Assembly: GCF_028716865.1 (NCBI RefSeq)
Contig: NZ_JAQUOY010000007.1
Location: forward strand, 24,429 to 88,428
DNA length: 64,000 bases
Direction of reading: 5' to 3'
Source of the DNA: Candidatus Methylomirabilis sp.
GTDB lineage: Bacteria > Methylomirabilota > Methylomirabilia > Methylomirabilales > Methylomirabilaceae
The stretch's first letter is position 1. The number at the start of each line of letters is the position of its first letter. The notes below the pieces were generated by a model, which was not told where the DNA came from, ran no database searches, and worked only from the letters and a program-made list of their open reading frames with translations. Below, one piece after another: positions 58,541 through 64,000 of the stretch. The position numbers were made by a program, and so were the translations under genes.

Positions 58541-59959
58541 ATGGGTGAGGTTCGGTTGGATAAGTTTCGTGAGGAATGTGGGGTGGTGGGGATCTATGGC
58601 CATCCGGAGGCCGCCAACCTCGCCTATCTGGCGCTGTATGCGCTCCAGCACAGAGGACAGGAAAGCGCCGGCATTACAGCCTCTGACGGCAGGTCGCTGC
58701 ATTTGGAGAAGGCCATGGGGCTGGTTGCCGACGTCTTTTCTGAGACCAAGCTTCGCCGCCTCAAAGGCGCGCTTGCTATTGGCCATGTCCGCTACTCGAC
58801 GACCGGGACCTCGCAGGTCAAGAACGCGCAGCCGCTGCTGGCCGGCTACCTGCGGGGCCAGATTGCCCTTGCGCACAATGGGAATCTGACAAATGCCGAG
58901 AAGATCCGTCATGATCTCGAAGCGCAAGGATCCATTTTCAGCTCCACGACCGACAGCGAAGTGATCGTTCACCTGGTCGCCCGCTCACGGGAGCCAAACC
59001 TACTGGAGGCTTCGGTTGATGCGCTGAACCAGGTTCGTGGCGCCTATTCGCTGGTCATCATGAACGAGACTGAATTGCTGGGGATCCGGGATCCCCATGG
59101 CTTTCGCCCCCTGTCGTTGGGAAAGCTGGGTGACGCGTGGATTCTGGCGTCCGAGAGTTGCGCCTTCGATCTGATCGAGGCAACATTTGTCCGCGACATC
59201 GAGCCGGGCGAATTCATCCGGATCAATGAAAGTGGCGTTCACTCATTTTTTCCGTTTCCACCCGCGCCGAAGTCTCAGTGCATCTTTGAGTATGTCTATT
59301 TCTCCAGGCCGGACAGCTTCTTATTTGGTCGATCTGTGGCGGGCATTCGTAAAGAGCTCGGCAGACAATTGGCGCGTGAGTACCCGGTCGAGGCCGATGT
59401 GGTCATTCCGGTTCCCGATTCCGGAGTGCCGGCAGCGCTGGGTTTTGCCGAAGAGGCTCACTTGCCGTTTGAGCATGGCCTTATCCGTAATCACTATGTC
59501 GGTCGGACCTTTATTGAGCCGAAGCAGGCGATCAGACATTTCGGGGTCAAGATCAAACTCAATGCTATTCGGGAGGTGCTCGAGGGGAAGCGCGTCGTGG
59601 TGGTAGATGACTCTATTGTCCGTGGGACTACCAGCCGAAAGATCGTGTCGATGCTTCGAGGAGCCGGGGCGACGGAGGTTCATGTGCGGATCAGCTCTCC
59701 CCCGACAATTGCTCCCTGCTACTATGGAATAGACACGCCGACGCGCAAGGAGCTTATCGCCTCTACGCACGACGCAGAGGAGATTCGGCGGTACCTTCGC
59801 GCCGACACCCTCGGCTATCTGAGCCTGACAGGATTACAACAGGCCGCCGGGAAGGAGAACCAGGGGGCGACCGGCTTCTGCAACGCGTGTTTCACCGGCT
59901 GCTACCCGGTTTCCTTTACCGAGGAGGATCAAGAGCAACTCCGTCTCTTTGAGAACTAG
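58541..59959 (+). CDS. purF: Amidophosphoribosyltransferase
   Basis: A 472-residue enzyme catalysing the first step of purine synthesis. The short propeptide ends before the catalytic Cys13 ([20 protein letters not shown]). The glutaminase half has [22 protein letters not shown] and [15 protein letters not shown]. The PRTase half has [34 protein letters not shown] and [19 protein letters not shown]-terminal [15 protein letters not shown] plus upstream Cys residues indicate the Fe-S-containing B. subtilis-type enzyme. A small hairpin follows the stop (59958-59980). Confidence 0.96.
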   Translation: MGEVRLDKFREECGVVGIYGHPEAANLAYLALYALQHRGQESAGITASDGRSLHLEKAMGLVADVFSETKLRRLKGALAIGHVRYSTTGTSQVKNAQPLLAGYLRGQIALAHNGNLTNAEKIRHDLEAQGSIFSSTTDSEVIVHLVARSREPNLLEASVDALNQVRGAYSLVIMNETELLGIRDPHGFRPLSLGKLGDAWILASESCAFDLIEATFVRDIEPGEFIRINESGVHSFFPFPPAPKSQCIFEYVYFSRPDSFLFGRSVAGIRKELGRQLAREYPVEADVVIPVPDSGVPAALGFAEEAHLPFEHGLIRNHYVGRTFIEPKQAIRHFGVKIKLNAIREVLEGKRVVVVDDSIVRGTTSRKIVSMLRGAGATEVHVRISSPPTIAPCYYGIDTPTRKELIASTHDAEEIRRYLRADTLGYLSLTGLQQAAGKENQGATGFCNACFTGCYPVSFTEEDQEQLRLFEN

Positions 59960-60281
59960 AGAAGGCCCGTGAGGCCTCTCAGCCTATTCATCCCAAGAGG
60001 AAAAACATTGATCCCGCCTGTGCTCCACAAACCGACTCGTTCAATTGTGCGACTGTCCTCGCATTGTGTCCGCGGGGATTGATAGACATCCTGCTCGAGG
60101 GGAGGGGGCGCATCCCTTCTGGGATCTGGTAAACCATTCCCCAGGCATTGCGACGACTCGGCATGCCGAACTCACGAGCAAACCCTTTAGGTTCTTAAGG
60201 AGAAAGATCGTCGTTTGAATGCCCGCAAGCGGCATACGCTAGATCACTGACCATGAATCCCCAGGATAGGAGACACGTTGC
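59960..60281. other. Intergenic region purF-hppA
   Basis: 322 bases with no supported gene. Just after purF is an imperfect hairpin (AGAGAAGGCC/GGCCTCTC, 59958-59980) without a T tract. A second small hairpin ATCCC-TTCT-GGGAT lies near 60112-60125. No convincing promoter pair was recognised; AGGATAGGAG at about 60264-60273 is the hppA ribosome site. Confidence 0.45.
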
Positions 60282-62600
60282 ATGAGTGAAGCCAGTATCG
60301 TATTGCCAACCTTTGGTCCGCAGGAATGGAAGATCCTCTGGTTTGTCCTGGTTTCGGCTTTCATCGCCCTGGGATACGGCGCCTTCCTGGCGAAAAAGAC
60401 CATCCGGGAAGACCCGGGCAGCCAGGCGATGCAGGATGTGGCCAGGGCGATTGAAGAGGGGGCGCTGGCCTATCTTGCGCGCCAGGTCAAGACGATGATC
60501 TGGTTCGTCGTCGCCATCACAATCGGCCTCTTCTTCATGTATCGTGGGCTCTATGAGGGGATGCTCCTGCCGCTTGGCGTGGCGCTCGCCTTCTTCATGG
60601 GGGTCGGCGCCTCCTATGGGGCCGGGTATGTCGGGATGCTGCTGGCCGTAAAGGGCAATGTGCGGACCGCAGCAGCAGCCCTGCACAGCTTTAAGTATTC
60701 GCTGGAGATCGCCTTCAGGGCCGGAACCGTCTCGGGGATGTTCACCGTCGGCCTTGGGCTCCTGGGCGCGACCATCATCTTCCTGCTGTTCAAAGAGAAT
60801 GCGATGAAGATCTTGGTAGGCTTCGGCTTTGGTGGGTCGCTCGCCGCCCTGTTCATGCGCATGGGGGGCGGCATTTTCACCAAGGCGGCTGACGTGGGCG
60901 CCGACCTGGTCGGCAAGGTTGAGAAAGGGATTCCAGAGGATGATCCGCGTAATGCCGCCACGATCGCCGACAATGTCGGCGACAATGTCGGGGACTGCGC
61001 CGGTATGGCGGCCGACGTCTTCGAGTCGTACGAGGTGACGCTGGTCGCGGCCATTATCCTGGGCGCTGGGGCGATGCTGGATAAAGACTTCGTCGAGTCG
61101 TTCGGCGGGGCCGCCAGCGCCTCCAGGGTTGTTCTGGCCCTGATCATCTACCCGCTCTTAATTCGCGCCGTGGGCGTCTTCGGCTCGATCCTCGGGACGT
61201 GGTGCGTTCGGGGCAAGGACGATCCGGACATGAACCCGATGAAGCCGATTAACGTCGGATTTTGGGTGGCAGCCCTGAGTTCCGTCGTCGGCTTCTGGGT
61301 CGTGAGCTACCTCTATCTTGGCGACATCGTCAGCGAGAAGTACGGCGCCATCTGGTGGCGCGTCTTTCTGGCCAATGTCATGGGAATTGCCCTGGCATTG
61401 CTGATTCAGTGGCTGACGGAGTATTTCACCGCGACCGATAAGAAGCCGGTGACCGAGATTGCCTATTCCAGTCGAACCGGTCCGGCGACGCTGATCCTTT
61501 CCGGATTCGCTGCAGGTCTCGAGTCGAGCGTCTGGGCCACCTTGGCCATTGCTGCGACCATCTTTGGCTCTTACAGCATCTTCGGCGGAAGCTTTTCGCT
61601 GTCGGCGTATGGGATCGCGCTGGCCGGCCTGGGACTGCTGGCAACGACCGGCTTTGTGCTGGCCGAAGATACCTTTGGTCCTATCTCCGATAACGCTAAC
61701 GGCATCTTCGAGATGTCCGGCGCGTTGAAAAATAATCCGAGAACACCGTCTGGAATTGAGGCTCATCGGATTGTCGCCAAGCTCGACGCGGTCGGCAATA
61801 CGACCAAGGCCCTGACGAAAGGGCTGGCCATCGCCACCGCGGTTATCGCGGCTGTTTCCCTCTTCCGCTCCTTCATCGACGAGGCGCATCTCTTCGAGCA
61901 GGGGATCCAGGTGAACCTACCGGAGGTCTTCATCGGCTTCCTGATCGGGGGGGCGGTCCCGTTCCTGTTCTCCTCCTTTGCGATCCAGGCGGTAAGCCGG
62001 GCTGCCTTCCTCCTAGTTGAGGAGGTAAGGCGACAGTTCCGAGAGAAGCCGGGGATCATGGAGTTCAAGGAGAAGCCGGACTACGGGCGGTGCGTAGAGA
62101 TCGTGACCGCCGCGGCACAGAAGGAGTTGCTCGGACCAGGCGTTCTTTCGATCGTCAGCCCGATCCTTGTCGCCTTCGCGTTTGGCGCGCCGGCGCTGGG
62201 CGGCTTCCTTGCCGGAGCGATTCTGACCGGTCAGCTCATGGCGGTGTTCCTGTCGAATACCGGCGGCGCCTGGGACAATGCCAAGAAGAAGATCGAGGAG
62301 GGGCTGTTCGGCGGGAAGGGGACCGACTGTCACAAGGCTGCCGTCATCGGCGATACGGTCGGCGATCCGTTCAAAGATACCGCCGGGCCGGCCATCAACC
62401 CGATGATCAAGGTCATGAACCTGGTCGCAATTCTGATCGCACCCTTGGCCATCCGTCAAATTGGGTTTGGTACTCGGGCGATGATCGTTCTGGCCTGCGT
62501 GACCATCCTGGGACTGTCGGTGGTCTTCAGTAAGCGAGGCTCGATCGTAGAGGAAGAGCCCGTGGCGGCCACGAAGGCGGAGACCAGCCGCGCCCATTGA
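60282..62600 (+). CDS. hppA: Membrane-bound proton-translocating pyrophosphatase (K+-independent type)
   Basis: A 772-residue integral membrane pump coupling pyrophosphate hydrolysis to H+ export. About sixteen TM helices are present. The catalytic loops are conserved: ADVGADLVGKVEKGIPEDDP, NAATIADNVGDNVGDCAGMA, EDTFGPISDNANGIFEMSGA, GGAWDNAKKKIEEGLFGGKG and AAVIGDTVGDPFKDTAGPAI. The segment GNTTKALTKG has Lys and Thr at the two positions that separate K+-independent (Lys/Thr) from K+-dependent (Ala) enzymes, so this is predicted K+-independent. Monocistronic with a GGAG ribosome site. Confidence 0.95.
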   Translation: MSEASIVLPTFGPQEWKILWFVLVSAFIALGYGAFLAKKTIREDPGSQAMQDVARAIEEGALAYLARQVKTMIWFVVAITIGLFFMYRGLYEGMLLPLGVALAFFMGVGASYGAGYVGMLLAVKGNVRTAAAALHSFKYSLEIAFRAGTVSGMFTVGLGLLGATIIFLLFKENAMKILVGFGFGGSLAALFMRMGGGIFTKAADVGADLVGKVEKGIPEDDPRNAATIADNVGDNVGDCAGMAADVFESYEVTLVAAIILGAGAMLDKDFVESFGGAASASRVVLALIIYPLLIRAVGVFGSILGTWCVRGKDDPDMNPMKPINVGFWVAALSSVVGFWVVSYLYLGDIVSEKYGAIWWRVFLANVMGIALALLIQWLTEYFTATDKKPVTEIAYSSRTGPATLILSGFAAGLESSVWATLAIAATIFGSYSIFGGSFSLSAYGIALAGLGLLATTGFVLAEDTFGPISDNANGIFEMSGALKNNPRTPSGIEAHRIVAKLDAVGNTTKALTKGLAIATAVIAAVSLFRSFIDEAHLFEQGIQVNLPEVFIGFLIGGAVPFLFSSFAIQAVSRAAFLLVEEVRRQFREKPGIMEFKEKPDYGRCVEIVTAAAQKELLGPGVLSIVSPILVAFAFGAPALGGFLAGAILTGQLMAVFLSNTGGAWDNAKKKIEEGLFGGKGTDCHKAAVIGDTVGDPFKDTAGPAINPMIKVMNLVAILIAPLAIRQIGFGTRAMIVLACVTILGLSVVFSKRGSIVEEEPVAATKAETSRAH

Positions 62601-62644
62601 GTACGTTCAGCGTTCCGCCTACAGTGTTCAGCGTCACGCCACGC

Positions 62645-62701
62645 GCAACGAACGCTGCATGCAATAGACGCAACAAACGCCGCACGCAACAAACGCCGTA
62701 C
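62645..62701. repeat. Short tandem repeat upstream of the PRC/CBS gene
   Basis: Units of 16 bases, GCAACAAACGCCGCAC at 62670-62685 and GCAACAAACGCCGTAC at 62686-62701, with a degenerate unit at 62645-62660. It fills most of the gap between hppA and the next start codon and leaves no clear Shine-Dalgarno. Confidence 0.7.
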
Positions 62702-62706
62702 GCACT

Positions 62707-63984
62707 ATGAAAACCATGCCTCTCCTCTTTTCCACATTGCGACGCTGTCCGGTCCTTGATGCCGAGGGGCGGCTCGTGGGTCACCTCAGAGACCTGATCC
62801 TCTTGCCGTTGGGGGTGCTGCCCCCAGTGACCAAGCTCGTGATCCTGACATCCGAGAAGGAAGAGCTGATCCTGCCGTGGGAGGCCGTGGCGCGTATAGA
62901 GCGGGAGCCGGCGGCGATTCATCTGGGTTATGCGGGTGAGGCGCTTCAGCCGGTCCCGTTGCGGCCTGAGGAGATGGAGTTGGCGCAGAGCCTCCTGGAC
63001 CGGAAGGTGGTGGATACCAAGCACCGCAAGGTGATCCGGGTCAACGACCTGGAATTTCAGGAGGTGGAAGGGCGGCTGCAGCTTGTGGCCGTAGAGGCCG
63101 GCCTGCGTGGCCTGCTCAGGCATCTCGGCTCCGAGGCCATGGCTGAACGGATCGCGCGCCTGTTCGATATCCGCCTGGAACGAGAGACGATTGCCTGGGA
63201 GGTAGTCGAGCCGGTGGAAACCGCGCTGACCAAGGCCAAGCGACGCGCAACCTATGCCAAACTGGCGAAGCTCCATCCAGCCGACATCGCCGATATCCTC
63301 GAGGAGCTGAACCCGAGCGAGCGTGCTGGCGTGCTGGCGTCCTTAGACGAGGAGACCGCCGCTGAGACGCTGACCGAGACGAAGCCGGAGGTCCAGAGCT
63401 CGATGGTACAGATGATGGAGAGCGAGCAGGCTGCGGACATCCTGGAGCGCATGGAGCCGGATGAGGCGGCGGACATCTTGAGCGATCTACCGGAGGCCAA
63501 GGCCCAGGAGCTTCTCGAGACGATGGAGGAAGAGGAGGCTCAGGATGTGGTTGAGCTGCTCACGCACGAGGAAGATACCGCCGGCGGGCTCATGACGACG
63601 GAGGCGTTTGCTCTACCGCTCGACCTTACTGTGGCCCAAGCGATTGGTCGGCTCCGATCCGTAGAGGGGACCGAGGCCGAGACGATCTATTACATCTACG
63701 TGACCGATGACCTGGATCGGCTCCTGGGGGTGTTGAGCCTTCGGGAGCTGATCTTGGCCGACCCGAGCCAGCGACTTGGTGAGATCATAGAGCGGCAGAT
63801 CATCAGTGTTCGACCGGAGACCGGCCTGCGCGAGATCACGGAGACCTTCACCAAGTACAACCTGATGGCCGTGCCGGTGGTAGATGAGGGGGGGGAGTTG
63901 CGAGGGATCATCACCGTCGATGACGTCCTGAACCTGCTCCTCCCGATGATATGGAAACAGCGGGCAGCGAAAAAGTTCATCTAG
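62707..63984 (+). CDS. PRC-barrel / MgtE-N / CBS-pair cytoplasmic protein
   Basis: A 425-residue soluble protein. Two PRC-barrel-like domains come first (about 8-75 and 90-150: CPVLDAEGRLVGHLRDLILL, DRKVVDTKHRKVIRVNDLEF). An MgtE N-terminal helical superhelix follows (about 185-290: KLHPADIADILEELNPSERA, ESEQAADILERMEPDEAADI, LPEAKAQELLETMEEEEAQD), then two CBS domains (about 295-415: TEAFALPLDLTVAQAIGRLR, YNLMAVPVVDEGGELRGIIT). The MgtE transmembrane channel is missing, so it is not itself a Mg2+ channel. Such proteins are often next to Nramp-type metal transporters; the next gene lies beyond the window. Confidence 0.88.
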   Translation: MKTMPLLFSTLRRCPVLDAEGRLVGHLRDLILLPLGVLPPVTKLVILTSEKEELILPWEAVARIEREPAAIHLGYAGEALQPVPLRPEEMELAQSLLDRKVVDTKHRKVIRVNDLEFQEVEGRLQLVAVEAGLRGLLRHLGSEAMAERIARLFDIRLERETIAWEVVEPVETALTKAKRRATYAKLAKLHPADIADILEELNPSERAGVLASLDEETAAETLTETKPEVQSSMVQMMESEQAADILERMEPDEAADILSDLPEAKAQELLETMEEEEAQDVVELLTHEEDTAGGLMTTEAFALPLDLTVAQAIGRLRSVEGTEAETIYYIYVTDDLDRLLGVLSLRELILADPSQRLGEIIERQIISVRPETGLREITETFTKYNLMAVPVVDEGGELRGIITVDDVLNLLLPMIWKQRAAKKFI

Positions 63985-64000
63985 CCGTTTCACCACCCAG

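Overview
This 64 kb window is from a GC-rich, double-membraned bacterium: it encodes a TonB-dependent receptor, an RND efflux pump, Lgt and lipoproteins, a periplasmic multihaem cytochrome c, a proton-pumping pyrophosphatase and hopanoid genes. An HpnR-type hopanoid C-3 methylase together with an HpnD-type squalene synthase fits a methanotroph-like lineage such as NC10 (Candidatus Methylomirabilis). That placement is an inference from gene content. No rRNA, tRNA or CRISPR array was seen.

Layout. 1-9.2 kb: a partial FadN-type fatty acid oxidation gene, a ParE-like toxin-antitoxin pair, a frameshifted REP-associated transposase with REP-like palindromes, a UPF0182 membrane protein, a BioF-like enzyme, glycogen phosphorylase and a tiny EF-Tu domain 2 protein. 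9.3-15.3 kb: TetR, membrane fusion protein and RND pump operon, a small zinc-ribbon regulator and queF. 15.4-31 kb: two signalling operons separated by a HicAB-like pair. The first is TonB receptor, YfiR, CHASE8-like histidine kinase and stand-alone receiver. The second is a Wsp-like chemosensory operon (CheW, CheR-TPR, CheW, MCP, CheA-REC, CheB) ending in a REC-GAF histidine kinase and a stand-alone receiver. 31-33 kb: two PIN-domain toxin-antitoxin pairs. 33-42 kb: SDR protein, five-haem cytochrome, hpnR, an unknown membrane protein, an SRPBCC protein, a probable UGA-decoded selenoprotein, lgt, gpsA and a hydrolase. 42-50 kb: a KimA-like potassium transporter with two TrkA proteins, a thioesterase, rtcA, a short argA, the PEP synthase/PPDK regulator, a DUF3105 protein and hpnD. 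50-64 kb: hydrolase, rhodanese, phosphohexomutase, argS, two toxin-antitoxin pairs with a duplicated argS tail between them, an aminotransferase, purF, hppA and a PRC/MgtE-N/CBS protein.

The strongest points are these. (1) A selenoprotein with a UxxC motif and a SECIS-like hairpin 15 nt after the UGA, which ordinary gene calling truncates. (2) Two adjacent operons that keep the sensory parts of known c-di-GMP systems (Yfi and Wsp) but replace the GGDEF cyclase with related histidine kinase plus receiver pairs. The two operons also share promoter sequence. (3) G-run/C-run palindromic segments inserted in frame into linkers of the signalling proteins. (4) A toxin-antitoxin module inserted next to argS with a diverged copy of the argS 3' end beyond it. 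(5) Several promoters whose -10 box lies 1-14 nt from the start codon, suggesting leaderless mRNAs.
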